A stretch of 64,000 bases of DNA from Solea solea. Its lineage: Eukaryota > Chordata > Actinopteri > Pleuronectiformes > Soleidae. Positions 21,849 through 32,960 of this stretch are shown one piece after another. Every line of letters starts with the position of its first letter. The stretch's first letter is position 1. A program made the position numbers and the translations under genes. The stretch is taken from assembly GCF_958295425.1 (NCBI RefSeq), contig NC_081153.1:22983833-23047832 (forward strand), given 5' to 3'. Below the pieces are notes generated by a model that did not search any database, was not told where the DNA came from, and saw only the letters and a program-made list of their open reading frames with translations.

Positions 21849-22215
21849 TGTAATGATGAAGAGACGCTGCTTCACTCCAGATCCGGGTCAGAGACAGCAC
21901 TGCAGAGGGTTTTGTTGCTCATGTGTGAGCGTCATGCAGCATCTGACATTTTTAATATTTATTATCATTTTGAATTGTGCAAGCTCACACTATACTGAAG
22001 ATATTTCATTAGTCATGATGTGTGTGTGTGTTTTTCCCTGTGTCATGCACATGTCTCCTAAAAGTTCCCACTGAGAATCAGTGATTTAAAAGCTCAATGC
22101 AAAACTGCACCTTTGTTATTCAGAAAATCTTGTTGTTTTTAAGTCCATGCATGTCTGCAGGCACGTGTTCAGGGTTTAAATGTAATATTTTTGTATCAGG
22201 ACACATGTAACAGAA
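21066..22215. other. Intergenic DNA with CA/GT microsatellites
   Basis: Holds a (CA)n at 21541-21563, a (GT)n at 21816-21847 and a short (GAATCAAT)n at about 21667-21698. No gene recognised. Confidence 0.5.
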
Positions 22216-22216
22216 A

Positions 22217-22251
<35 letters not shown>
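22217..22251. repeat. (CTG)n triplet repeat
   Basis: About 11 uninterrupted CTG/GCT triplets. Confidence 0.92.
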
Positions 22252-22253
<2 letters not shown>

Positions 22254-22722
22254 ACCTTTGCTCACTACATGACATCATGCGTGGGAAACAGCCTTGTTTG
22301 TTTATGTATTTAATCGCTCGTAATGTCACTTAAACTAAAACTGGATTTCTGTGTTGATTTGGTCGACGGTGGATTTCTGATTAGTTTTATTTTTCAAATG
22401 ATAACTACTGTAAGTCTGTGTGTTCTTGTATTTGTTACCTCTTTAGGACCTTTCTGGCATAAATAGCTGACCTTGTCAGGACCAGTAGTCAAAACCAAAA
22501 CCTGGTCCTAATGAGGCAGAAGCTTATTTCTGAGGAACTGGTCAAGTTGAGGGTTCAGGTTTGAATTGTGGTGAGGCATTGGCTAGGCTGTCAGAAAAGG
22601 AATGGGAGTCAATGCAGAGTCCTGAAAAGGATAGCTGTGTGAACCTGTGTGTGAACCTGTGTGTGTGTGTGTGAGCGAGCAGATCTGCAGTCCTGGATTA
22701 GAGGGCATCTGAGGACAGCTGT

Positions 22723-22723
<1 letters not shown>

Positions 22724-22776
<53 letters not shown>
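22724..22776. repeat. (CTG)n triplet repeat, about 17 units
   Basis: Uninterrupted GCT/CTG run. Poly-Ala, poly-Ser and poly-Gln frames arise from it on both strands and are not supported as genes. Confidence 0.93.
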
Positions 22777-23740
22777 AAAACACTCACAGAACAACAGAGC
22801 GTCTTCTCCTCCGTGTCCTCGCTGCGAGTCGTTGTTAGATCATATATTCTGAGCACAGAGTGGAGCATCACTGCGATCATGTCGGGTGAGGGAGGGGCGT
22901 CTGGTGGTGAAGGGTGCTGGAATAAAGATGACTTTAATGGGATTTCATCTGTTTATATCTATAGAATGTGGACACAGTGTTTGGAATACTACACAGGTTC
23001 ACAGTGACCGTGGTGTCCTTGAGATTGTAGATTGGTTTTTTGCATTGCAGTGATATTTAAACCATATTTAGCCTAATATTATTTGATATTGATATTGTGT
23101 GTGTGATTATGAAGCTTCAGGTTTTGTTAAGTACTGACAGATCACATCTTTAAAACCATTTACCAATCAAATCTACACCTGCTTCAGTCTAAGGTTGTCG
23201 TACACAGGATTTCAGAAACCATAATGAGCTCAGCAGTGGACTTTGGTGCAGGGAGTGAGTGGTTTACAACATAATCTTGAGATATCTTAAACTGAAACTG
23301 TGTCTGAAGAAACTTCACCAACCCACATGGGATTCCAAGATGACGTCAGGTCAGGTGATTTGATGAATCCATTATTGAGGAATAAAAAGTCTTTTCAGCT
23401 TCTTAAATGCAAAAGAACGGTGAGTTGCAGAGTTGTTATTAGCTGCTGTTGCTAATACATATACTGTATGTATACTGTATGTGTGTATATACATATATGT
23501 ATAATATATATATATTTAATATATATATTTAAATGATCTATCTATTTTAATTTATTATGTCTTTATTATTTTTATCAGCTTAATTTTGGTACACGGACAT
23601 TTTCTATGCAATTTGAAAGTAAAATATAATTATTAATTGACTGTTTTCTTTGACAATAATTGTAAATAATGAATTGAGCTGATTAAATCCTGACTGGTGG
23701 TTTTGGTTGTTTCAGCTGATGTTAGGACCGTGTTGTCTCG
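22777..23740. other. Intergenic DNA, no gene recognised
   Basis: No coding signal. Contains an AT-rich TATATA stretch at about 23455-23530. Confidence 0.4.
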
Positions 23741-23744
23741 GCTT

Positions 23745-23880
23745 CTTTTCATCATGTTTGGCCATGTGGAAACGGAGGGTTGCCAGTTTAAATCCCGACA
23801 GGTTAAGGGCTGGGGTACCTCTGAGCAAATCCCCATTGCCCCAGTTAATTGGGATGGATATGTGGCATAAATCAAACATG
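23745..23880 (+). repeat. SINE-like repeat fragment
   Basis: GGAGGGTTGCCAGTTTAAAT followed by CCCGACAGGTTAAGGGCTGG and GGTACCTCTGAGCAAATCC is the usual B-box and body of a fish tRNA-derived SINE. A copy in opposite orientation lies at 36.62 kb. The A-box end is decayed. Confidence 0.55.
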
Positions 23881-25010
23881 TGGATCATGTGGTGACCCAG
23901 AGAGCGAGGGACATGATTAGTGCCTGTCTGTGTGTCTGGCTGTCTCACTGCATAGTTGTTGTAGCGTTAGGTTTGTGTGGCGCACGGTTTTCTCCCAAAG
24001 CCCCGTAGAAACGCTAGAGTCTGTGTCTGCAGTGGTTTTGATGCTTTTCTCTGCTCTGCCGTTGTCCTTTACCTCGGGAAGGATGTGCACAGGAGACATA
24101 ACAATCCACGCTCTGATGCCGCATCAATCACTCAACCATGATGAGGAAGAGGCAGTGGCGGTCATTTGTTGGCGTAGGATTGCCGGTCAGGGAAACATTG
24201 ACCTCGTGTACTCTTTGATAGCTCACCACAGCCTTTATGAAACCAAGTCTATTCCTCGTTGCATCATAAATCAGTCTGTTTTACTGCCACTATAAACGCA
24301 TTTAAAGGCTAGCTCACCATTTCCAGACATTATAACGCTCTAAGTTGTGATGCATACTATTTAGTGTGCATGCAGCGTCTTCTGTGGCGCTGCAGGTCCT
24401 CCCTAAAGTCTGAAGCGAAAAAAAAATAACCTTGACAGGGGTTGTGCTGATGTCTCTGCAAGACGCCAGGCTATGAAAGATGGTGCGCTGTTCTGTAAGT
24501 GTGTTAATGATTCTGCTTCAGTCAGTTCAGCTCTAAAAAGATTCATCATCGATGTCAATTCTGCAGACCTCACATGCTGTGTAATTAAGTTTTATGTCAG
24601 CAGAGGGTGCACATCAGCCAAGCTACTAATAGAGAATTCAGAAGAAGAAGTCAAAGTACAATGTAAGAACATTACACAATAAAAGAGAACAATGCAATAT
24701 GTAAATATTGCAGCGTGGTTCTGGAATACTGCGTTCTCTTTGGCGAGGGTCGGAACTTTTCCATTTGCTTTATTAGAACATGAATGAGAGTCAGTGCTTC
24801 ACCAAAGCACCAGCGACAGGCAAACACCAGCATTCTTTCAAGCAAGCTTCTCATTATGTCTTTCCAACATCCATTTTCCATTTCCAAAAATCTTCCCCTT
24901 GAGGGTCACAGAGGCGGAGCTGCTCACAGGGTCAACCAACCATTCACTCTGTCATATTGGCATTTCATCCACGCGGCTCAAATGAACCTAATGTTCATGT
25001 TTTTGTAGAA
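23881..25010. other. Intergenic DNA, no gene recognised
   Basis: One short frame (23930-24295) is open for 121 codons but shows no family motif, no splice support and skewed composition; I do not call it. Nothing else seen. Confidence 0.35.
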
Positions 25011-25011
25011 A

Positions 25012-25013
<2 letters not shown>

Positions 25014-25083
<70 letters not shown>
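25014..25083. repeat. (CA)n microsatellite
   Basis: About 34 uninterrupted CA units, followed by GAGGAGAACATGCAGACTCC, a sequence often flanking CA runs in a dispersed teleost repeat. Confidence 0.92.
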
Positions 25084-25087
<4 letters not shown>

Positions 25088-25190
25088 AGAACATGCAGAC
25101 TCCATACAGAAAGTTTGAAACGACAGCGCTCGTCACTGCCCTAAACTCCGCCCACAGAGCAGGTACAGTCTAGGAGAGCCTGAGGAAAGT

Positions 25191-25205
25191 GTTATTATTA
25201 TTATT

Positions 25206-25246
<41 letters not shown>
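25191..25246. repeat. (ATT)n / (AAT)n microsatellite
   Basis: Several TTA units switch to AAT units, making a small local palindrome. Confidence 0.88.
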
Positions 25247-25249
<3 letters not shown>

Positions 25250-26219
25250 GGCTTTGCTATGCAGTTAAATTCATCTGTTTTTTTTTCATACTAACAAACG
25301 GACTCTGTAATAATAATAATGATAATACATCGTAGCGCTTATTTGGACACTCAGAGACAAAACAAAACAAAACAAAGGCCGTAAAAAATAAAAAAAAAAT
25401 AGACGACAATTAAGTGTAGGCAGTTTTGAACAGGTGGGTTTTGAGTAGTGATTTAAATGTCTGTAATGAGTCTGTTTACCACTTAATCCCTGCAGATTAC
25501 ATTTGTTACCAAACAACCAGCAACTCGTGTGTCTCAGGTGCAGATTTCCTAAGATCTCCGTGTTTTCTCTGAGAGTGAGACTCTGTGTTTCATGGATGCA
25601 TGATGGTCGTTGTTTTTTGGTGTGAGATCCCTGTCAAAGGTCCCACTGTGCAGTGCAGGGCAGTCAGGCTGGAGAGGACAACCTTGACATTCATACAGCT
25701 GGTTCTTTTGTCCCTCAAGTGTCAGTTATTACAGTGTCGTTGGTAGCAGGTGAAGCGTGAGGGCACTGATGTTGCTGCGATCAGTCCTCCAGGCTCTCAG
25801 CACAGAATGTGCCAGGCAAACATACACACTGAGCCGCGCTGAATCATAAAGTGACGGGAGGGGAGTGAAAATGTGTTTACCAAGGGAGAATGTGTGGGAC
25901 ACTGTTCATAAAGTGAAGTAAAAAAAGTAAAAGTCAAATCTATGGTTCACTAAAACGACAAGACCACTGCTTTTTATTTACGTGCCTTTTCATCCTTTTT
26001 CTTTACCTTTACCCTGAGAGTGGTTTGTGTTTATGGAGGACAAGTCTTTACATATCTATAACAAATTAGACACATAAATAGAGTCAAATTTGTAGTGGAT
26101 TATGTGTCTTTTTTTTCTTTTCAAACTTTAATCTTATTATAGATTGTGTCTTTCAGTGCCCCCTGCCTTTTGACCCTAAGCCTCATTGATGATAGTGATT
26201 CTTGACACTTTTATCTCAT
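25247..26219. other. Intergenic DNA, no gene recognised
   Basis: Sequence at 25410-25480 (GGCAGTTTTGAACAGGTGGG) looks like a decayed LINE 3' region. Otherwise nothing recognised. Confidence 0.35.
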
Positions 26220-26335
26220 TATTGTTTTATATCCTTCCGTGTCTGTTGCTCACAGTGAGATGTTGTGCTACAATTTCTATTTGTATGAAAAGTGCTAAAT
26301 AAATTAAGTCTAATTGATTGATCGATTGATCACCT
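26220..26335 (+). repeat. LINE 3'-end remnant with ATTG tail
   Basis: ATGAAAAGTGCTAAATAAAT followed by a (GATT)n tail (GATTGATCGATTGATC) matches the common 3' end of fish LINEs of the L2/CR1 type. No coding part is left. Confidence 0.55.
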
Positions 26336-26675
26336 CGCTGATCAACCACACCTCGAATGACCTGAGCTATCCCATAAACAGACTTTAAAATGCACACGGT
26401 GTTCTACAACCACGAGACAGTGAATATGAACGTGTCCTAATACAGTCATCCTCATGCTCTACAGAAGCCACTGAAGGATATCACAATATTAATTGTAATC
26501 ACCCACTGCACTTTAATTAGGGAGAAGGAAATGACCGTTTCCTGCTGCAGTTACACAACATAATGCTGAATAATGCTGAACTTGCATTATCCTCTAATAT
26601 GAACACGTCTCTTCTCACTGCAATACATCACCAAACGTGAAGATGTGTCATGTAACCAGCACTCACACATGTGAG

Positions 26676-26679
<4 letters not shown>

Positions 26680-26711
<32 letters not shown>
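26680..26711. repeat. (CA)n microsatellite
   Basis: About 16 CA units. Confidence 0.9.
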
Positions 26712-26715
<4 letters not shown>

Positions 26716-26946
26716 ACACAGCTCCAGTCATCGATCACAAGGACTTCCCTCAGCCACAGAGGCACAAGCTCAAATGTCAAAGCCTCAGTGGAAGTGAACA
26801 AATTTCCTCTCTGCCAGCAACTGGAGCGGAAATGAACTCTCGTCTTGTTAATGACACGACACACTCACCTGTGTGTATGTGTGTGTATGTATTAGGGCTG
26901 GGCAATATATTATATAATGTATGTATATATATATATATATATATAT

Positions 26947-27834
26947 TAGGGCTGTCATAGTTAACGCGTTAATCGCGATGCGATTAATTAAAAAAATTAA
27001 CGCGTTAATTTTTTTTGATCGCGTTTAATCGCGGCCCAGTTTGTCCTCTACTAGACTGTAGTGTGGGACCTCCAGGCCAGGTGGCGGTAAGGCACCTTCA
27101 AGTTGTTTGCCAACCGCAGAGACGAAGAAGAAGAATGAGAGCAATACTTCTTTTATTCAAACCGTGGTCATGGAAAAAAATACCCCCGGGCTTCTGAATG
27201 GTTTGTTTCACTGTAAAAAACTTTAAGATGGCTCAGTCGACAAAACAAAAGTAATATGCGCCTTGTGTCCGACAGAATTTCACTATCACCGAAGTACTAG
27301 CAGTCTGAGCTACCACCTACTAGCAAACATACCGCAGTGCAGTCCAGGCTATCAGAGTTCTATGGTTGAGTGTGTGAGTCGTCGTTGTCGTCGAACACTG
27401 GATGAAGCTAAGTTAACTACAGCGGTAGCAGCACTGTTACCAGACTGGTCTGCCTTAGCAATTGGTTTAATAAATAGGAGAAAAGTTAGCGCTAAGAGTT
27501 CAGAGTTCTGAATCTGATGTGTCTAATGACTGCAGTTTTTCATTCATTTAACTGTCATTAGGCCCTGTTCTGTTTGTCGTTTGTTGTCTACTACCTCTTC
27601 AGTTTTAAGACCACATTGCTGTGGCATTTTATGTGCTGTGTTTTTGAAATAGAAATGTCAAGTGGGTCTACAATGCACTTTTTTATTTGAAAGAAGAAAT
27701 TAAAGATAAAAGACATTTTTTCTTTGTGTTTATTTGATTCTAACTATATTTTTAATATAGAGATTAATCGCGAGTTAACTATGGAAAAAATGCGATTAAT
27801 CGCGATTAAAAAAATTAATCGTTTGACAGCCCTA
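26947..27834 (+). mobile_element. hAT-type DNA transposon remnant, nested in a TA-rich repeat
   Basis: Terminal inverted repeats TAGGGCTGTCA and TGACAGCCCTA bound 888 bp. Subterminal DNA is rich in inverted TTAACGCGTTAA / TTAATCGCGATTAA motifs. The flanking ATATATAT on both sides could be an 8-bp target duplication, the size hAT elements make, but lies in a TA run. Inside, about 27255-27335 encodes CxxC, then a His, then STSSLSYHLLAN, which looks like a BED zinc finger from a hAT transposase. Most of the transposase is deleted. The element interrupts another repeat (GGGCTGGGCAATATAT at 26896; ATATCGGCATTGAG at 27891). Confidence 0.75.
27255..27340 (+). pseudogene. Fossil BED-type zinc finger of a hAT transposase
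   Basis: Frame reads CALCPTEFHYHRSTSSLSYH, then LLANI. Cys-x2-Cys and the spaced His before LxxHL fit the BED-finger pattern. A stop codon lies just upstream and the catalytic domain is absent, so this is a non-functional remnant. Confidence 0.55.
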
Positions 27835-28026
27835 ATATATATATATATACATATATATATATGTTATATCTATATTGTCACATCAGACAACATATCGGCA
27901 TTGAGTTTAGATATCGTCATTTATTTTAATAATTTTATTTTAATATTTAATTAAATTTATAAAGCCCAACATCACAAACACAATTTGCCTTGAAGGGCTT
28001 TACAGTCTGTGCAGCAAGTGACAAAC

Positions 28027-28357
28027 ATGTCCTTAGACCCTCTGTCCTTAGATCCACTGTCCTTAGACCCTCGGTCCTTAGATCCACTGTCCTTAGACCC
28101 TCTGACCTAAATTCCACTGTCCTTAGACCCTCTGTCCTTAGATCCACTGTCCTTAGACCCTCTGACCTTAGATCCACTGTCCTTAGACCCTCTGTCCTTA
28201 GATCCACTGTCCTTAGACCCTCTGTCCTTAGATCCACTGTCCTTAGACCCTCTGTCCTTAGATCCACTGTCCTTAGACCCTCTGTCCTTGGATCCACTGT
28301 CCTTAGACCCTCGGTCCTTAGATCCTCTGTCCTTAGACCCGCTGTCCTTAGACTCAA
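28027..28357. repeat. 30-bp minisatellite (two 15-bp halves)
   Basis: About 11 copies of CTGTCCTTAGATCCA plus CTGTCCTTAGACCCT. Alternate halves differ mainly at ATCCA / ACCCT, so the 15-bp unit duplicated before the 30-bp unit amplified. Both strands stay open over about 130 codons because 15 is a multiple of three; no gene is implied. Confidence 0.92.
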
Positions 28358-28399
28358 AAACATCTTTTGGTGTTAGGAGTCATGTTTACATGCAGCGTG

Positions 28400-29980
28400 T
28401 GTGTGTGTGTGTGTGTGTGAATCAGAGTCATGTTTGCAGTCACTGGGACTTGTTAGGTCGTTGGCTGTGCCGCAGCTTTCTGCTGCAGGCTTGGATGCCA
28501 TCAGTGACCCTGGAGACGAGCGTATGGACGCAGCTTGGGCTGCTCTGTGAGGTGGAAGGACCCTCTTATTTCTTTGACCCCCGTGGAGAGAGCAGCCTGT
28601 CGGGGCAGACGGCCTGCCAGCTGCACCTCTCATTCACAAATCACCTAATAAACACAAGCATGTGCCGAAAAGCCACAAATTGGACCCTTTTTAAGCATAT
28701 TCTGTTGTTTTATTTACGTTTAAGTTTATCCATAGAATGACATAATGTGTTCTGTATGAGACTGTGGTTTCATGTCAACAACAGGAACTACAAACGTCTT
28801 TACAGCGCACATCAGGCTGTGTTATTGAAGTCATCTCGTCCACCTTTAATGTTCATAAATCAAGTGATTCAAACAATTTGGTTATATACGCCGGGTTGGA
28901 AATGCAAGCTACACAAACTAAATAACTCCTTTTCCCTTGTGATAATAATAATATTGCTGCGGCTGCTGCTGCGTGGAGCTAACTGGACAACAACGGCAAA
29001 AGTAGAACCAAAACAGCAAAGTGAGCAGATGAATGAGCTGGTGGTGAGTTGCTCTTTGGTAATTCTCTGCGGGTCACTTTAAGAGCGGCTCTCTCACATT
29101 ACACCCAGTGATTTGATCTGCTGTTAATATAAAAGTATTGATTATAGCCGCTCTAACATGGTGCACACACATGCACTTAAACTCTCCTGGAGCGTGAGGA
29201 ACCTGAGCGGAGTGACATCCACACCACACGGTGTCGTAGTCTGTGTTACTCCTGCTGGCATTGTCATCGTAAGTTGGGGTCAATTTATCTGAGCAGCGCC
29301 GGGATTGATGTGTGCAGACGTAAACCGCAGCGTCGAGGTTTTTAGTGTGTATTTCTCTGGATTTGTGTCTTTTGACTGCAGCGCTCACACACAGCTGCTT
29401 CCTGCAGGTAGACCGAGTGCCTCCGACAGCCACGTCTCAATCACTGCTCTGCATCGGGAGTTGTTGTCAAAATATTACCGTGTAACACGAGCTTGTCGTC
29501 ACCGCTGTGTGTGGAAGGTATAGATTGGAGGAGCGGAGGCAGACTTTGGCAGACTGCCTCCGCCCTGACTGTTGATTCACTGTTGGTGAAATAAGAGAAC
29601 ATATGGCTGCTCTCTCCACACATTACATCACCTTGACATTCAAGGAGATTATTATTTGCATTTACAGTCAAGCGAAAAGGAAAGAAAGCAAAACAGGGCT
29701 GATCTTAATGAATATATAAGCCTGAAGAAACACCTGCTGTTCATTTATGTACAAAACTCCAGAAACAACACATCCATTAAAAACATGGTGTCTGTGACAT
29801 CATCAGCTGTGTTCAGTCTCGATACTGAACTCATCAAACTGCACTCAAATAAGCTAACAATGATGTCATTGAACAATTCATACATTAACGTTGTTATTGT
29901 GGCATTAAATGATGTCAATCAATGTAAATAATGAACTAAAGCTAATGTCAGAAAATCCTCCATGGTTGTTTTTGTTAAGT
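28400..29980. other. Intergenic DNA, no gene recognised
   Basis: A (GT)n at about 28399-28420, short AT runs, and a moderately GC-rich patch around 29170-29520. No recognised coding exon. Confidence 0.35.
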
Positions 29981-29987
29981 CAGCGTT

Positions 29988-30590
29988 GGACCTGGTCTAC
30001 AGTTAAAGCCCACATAGACCGGAAGCTCCAATTAACGCTGCGTTTGTGTGTGTATCTGCGTCATGACCTCGTTTATGAAACCCTAAAGTTTCAGAACAAA
30101 CGGTTCAGCCACTGCTGAGAAAATAGTGTTGTATTGTTTTCCTGGGCTCTGCGAAGCGGATCGACACTTCCTTAATTTGATGTCGTCATCAGAATCCTCA
30201 CCACTCCTCTCACCACCGTAGCGCCTCCCGGTGCGGGCACTAGTCCGGGCACATCCGGTTGCGTACATTCAACCGCAGAAGAAGAAGAACTACTGTCGTT
30301 GTAGCTGCTGAGATGCAGAGCATCCACCGTGCCAGAGGGGGAGCTGTGTATCTGAGAGCTGGCCTATCTATTACGTCACTTCCAGGTACCTGGCCAATCA
30401 CAGGACAGTAGGAAAGCTCTCGTTGGCTGGCCAATCACAACTCAGTCCTGGTTCTGGGGGTGTGGTTTTGGTCTGAAACAGCGCGGCTGACGAGAGCGTC
30501 AGTGAGGAGATATTTTGATCGGCTCGTTTGCAGCGATTAGCAGGATTTTAACTGTGAAAACAAGTTAATATACGTAAGTAGACCTCCATA
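29988..30590 (+). promoter_or_regulatory. Promoter-like DNA, possibly part of a transposon
   Basis: Contains a CRE/ETS-like TTACGTCACTTCC (30373), two GGCCAATCAC CCAAT boxes (about 30392 and 30430), and CpG-rich stretches (CGCCTCCCGGTGCGGGCAC; GCGCGGCTGACGAGAGCGTC). A donor-like TATAC|GTAAGT follows at 30574. These are marks of a promoter plus first exon on the + strand. The same region starts with a single copy of the unit tandemly repeated just downstream, and CCGCAGAAGAAGAAGAAC resembles sequence inside the 26.9-kb hAT element. It may therefore be the promoter end of a mobile element rather than a host gene. Confidence 0.4.
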
Positions 30591-30633
30591 ACTAACATAT
30601 ATGTGTGATACAAGCCTTCTATGTCACCTTTAA

Positions 30634-31042
30634 ACCACGTGGACCTGGTCTACAGTTAAACCACGTGGACCTGGTCTACAGTTAAACCACGTGGACCTGG
30701 TCTACAGTTAAACCACGTGGACCTGTTCTACAGTTAAACCATGTGGACCTGGTGTACAGTTAAACCACGTGGACCTGGTCTACAGTTAAACCACGTGGAC
30801 CTGGTCTACAGTTAAACCACGTGGACCTGGTCTACAGTTAAACCACGTGGACCTGTTATACAGTTAAACCACGTGGACCTGGTGTACAGTTAAACCACGT
30901 GGACCTGGTCTACAGTTAAACCATGTGGACCTGGTCTACAGTTAAACCACGTGGACCTGGTGTACAGTTAAACCACGTGGACCTGTTCTACAGTTAAACC
31001 ACGTGGACCTGGTCTACAGTTAAACCACATGGACCTGGTCTC
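30634..31042. repeat. 26-bp minisatellite with an E-box in each unit
   Basis: About 16 copies of CCACGTGGACCTGGTCTACA plus GTTAAA. Most keep the perfect CACGTG E-box; three have CATGTGG or CACATGG. A lone unit core (GGACCTGGTCTACAGTTAAA) lies at 29988-30007, on the other side of the promoter-like DNA. Confidence 0.94.
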
Positions 31043-31513
31043 TCACTGCACTAATATCACAAGTGACTTGGTTCAAAACATCCACAAGGCAAAGCATTCT
31101 CATTAGAAGCCTGTTCAAAATCCCTGGACTGAGGTTTTGCCAGATCTGGGTATGGAAGCTCAATACTTTGAGTGCAGACCACTTACTCCCTCTGGAGCTT
31201 TCAACTGTTTCTCACAGTCATCATCATCATCATCATCAGCTGATGTGGAGAAGTAGTTCTCTTGTGTCTAAATGGACTGCATTTGCAGTGCACTGTGACT
31301 CAAGCTCACCTAAAAACAATGGATGAGGATTTAACATTATGATACGGCGAAGACAACATATGCACCAGGGCATGAACACAAAAGCTTGTGCACACTATGG
31401 TGATTTAAATGAGAGTCGGGGGTTAGAGGTTCTGATTGTGGCGGAAATAATGTATGAGCAACAACATGAATTCATTTTAATTCATTCTATGAACAAATAT
31501 ATACTATAGTTAT

Positions 31514-31645
31514 TATGGAGGATGGAAAGTGCCAAAATGAAATCAGTTAATACACCATCAAATAATTCATTAATGACACATTTAATTAATTATTTAATGG
31601 TGTGTCTATTGATTTATTTAATTTTGGCACTTTCCGTCCTCCATA
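31514..31645. mobile_element. Foldback MITE, 132 bp
   Basis: Ends TATGGAGGATGGAAAGTGCC and GGCACTTTCCGTCCTCCATA are inverse complements with one mismatch. Complementarity continues inward (CCAAAAT / ATTTTGG) into an AT-rich centre. No coding capacity. Confidence 0.85.
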
Positions 31646-31719
31646 GTTTATTTGATACTTGTACATTATTATTTCTTTCTAATATTTTGAAGTTCAAGGT
31701 TATTGATAAGTGAAAGATG

Positions 31720-32960
31720 CAGGGTCTCCAGCCACCACTGGGGAGGGCTGCCCCGCTCTTATGACTGTACATATAAAATGATATCATCTGCATATGAACT
31801 CATTTCATGGTAAAAATGAGCCATTTGTGTGCCTGTAATGTGGATATTTTGTTGAATGGCAGCTGCTGAATGTTGACTGAATATGGCAGCAGCAGTGGAG
31901 AGTGTGGAGAGCCTTGTCTCCACTGCAGTATGGAATGTTGAGAGATACGAGTATCGATGAAGACAAATGCACATGGAAAGTTGTTAAGAGTTTTCATCCA
32001 TTGATTGAACAAATCCTCAAAACTTGAAGGTTTTGATTGGAAAGATATGAGCAGTTAACTTTGTGATGATGGTGTTAGTGATGTTTCTCAGGAGAAGGCT
32101 GATGAGCGAGGTCACAGTTGATCAGACTTGTTGGTCTGTAGCTGGAGCTCAGGTTACAGGATTAGGGCCGTGTTCACCTGAACATTTGACCTGACTGACT
32201 ATCATGTCAAATGAAAAGAGGAGAAACGAGTTGCCAGTTATGCTATTGGAAAGTCATTAGAGACGGGGATTTATGGTTGGGCAGGGTTGATGATATGGGT
32301 TTTTGGAGCATAACAATTCAATGTTATCGAGAAAAAGGTCAATGTGGGTGGTATTCAAAATGCACTCAATTATAAGTCAACAGTATAAGAGCTGTATAGT
32401 TTCTTATACTGTTCACTTATAATTGAGTTGATCCCTGTGTCTTGAATTGCTGTGATAAGTGATTTTTGTCTTCAATTTGCTACAAATTAGGAGGATTGTA
32501 CTCAAAATAAATCATTCTTGTCTATTGCATAGACTTGTTATGGACGACGAAACGACATTTCCCCTGTAGTTATTCAGCTGTTCACTCTCTGGTAAGGAAG
32601 TTGCTGAGATCTATATCTGCTGTCTAGTGTTGAGTCGCCACCTGCTTGAGAGAGTTGGGGTGTTTTCCTGAGCCAGATTGAAGCTGAATCTGTCCAATGA
32701 TTATTGGATGCATTTCTGAGTTGGTAATTTGAGATTTGATAGAGTTGCTGACTAAGAAGTAATCAATGTGAGAATAGCTTATCAGATGGCTTCCTCGTTT
32801 GCCAACAATCATGAGTCAGACGAGTGCCATGTTCTGTGATTCTTTCGGGATACAATCTGTCTACTTTTATATTGAGGCTTGTACTAAACTCTCCTGTTTG
32901 TAAAATGAGAGACAGACTGTGGTGTATCTTCATGAGGTGCCTAAATTGTGGCCATTGTTA
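31720..32960 (-). mobile_element. Degenerate L1-type LINE remnant
   Basis: Read on the - strand, 31763-31800 encodes SYADDIILYVQS, the reverse-transcriptase catalytic YADD box. 31800-32012 encodes FNQWMKTLNNFPCAFV and ISQHSILQWRQGSPHSPLL, the part of RT just before it. Further upstream, 32624-32812 gives SYSHIDYFLVSNSIKSQITN, matching the end of an L1 endonuclease domain. Frames are broken by many stops and most of the middle is missing. The short distance between endonuclease and RT boxes shows internal deletion. Confidence 0.75.
32365..32427. repeat. Inverted repeat (hairpin) inside the L1 remnant
   Basis: Arms CTCAATTATAAGT...AGTATAAGA and TCTTATACT...ACTTATAATTGAG are 26 bp each with an 11-base loop and two central mismatches. 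Confidence 0.7.

Noticed and set aside
23930..24295. 121-codon frame
   Set aside because: No family similarity, no splice context; not enough evidence for a gene.
27947..28376. Frames of 128-138 codons on both strands
   Set aside because: Open because the 15/30-bp repeat has no stops.
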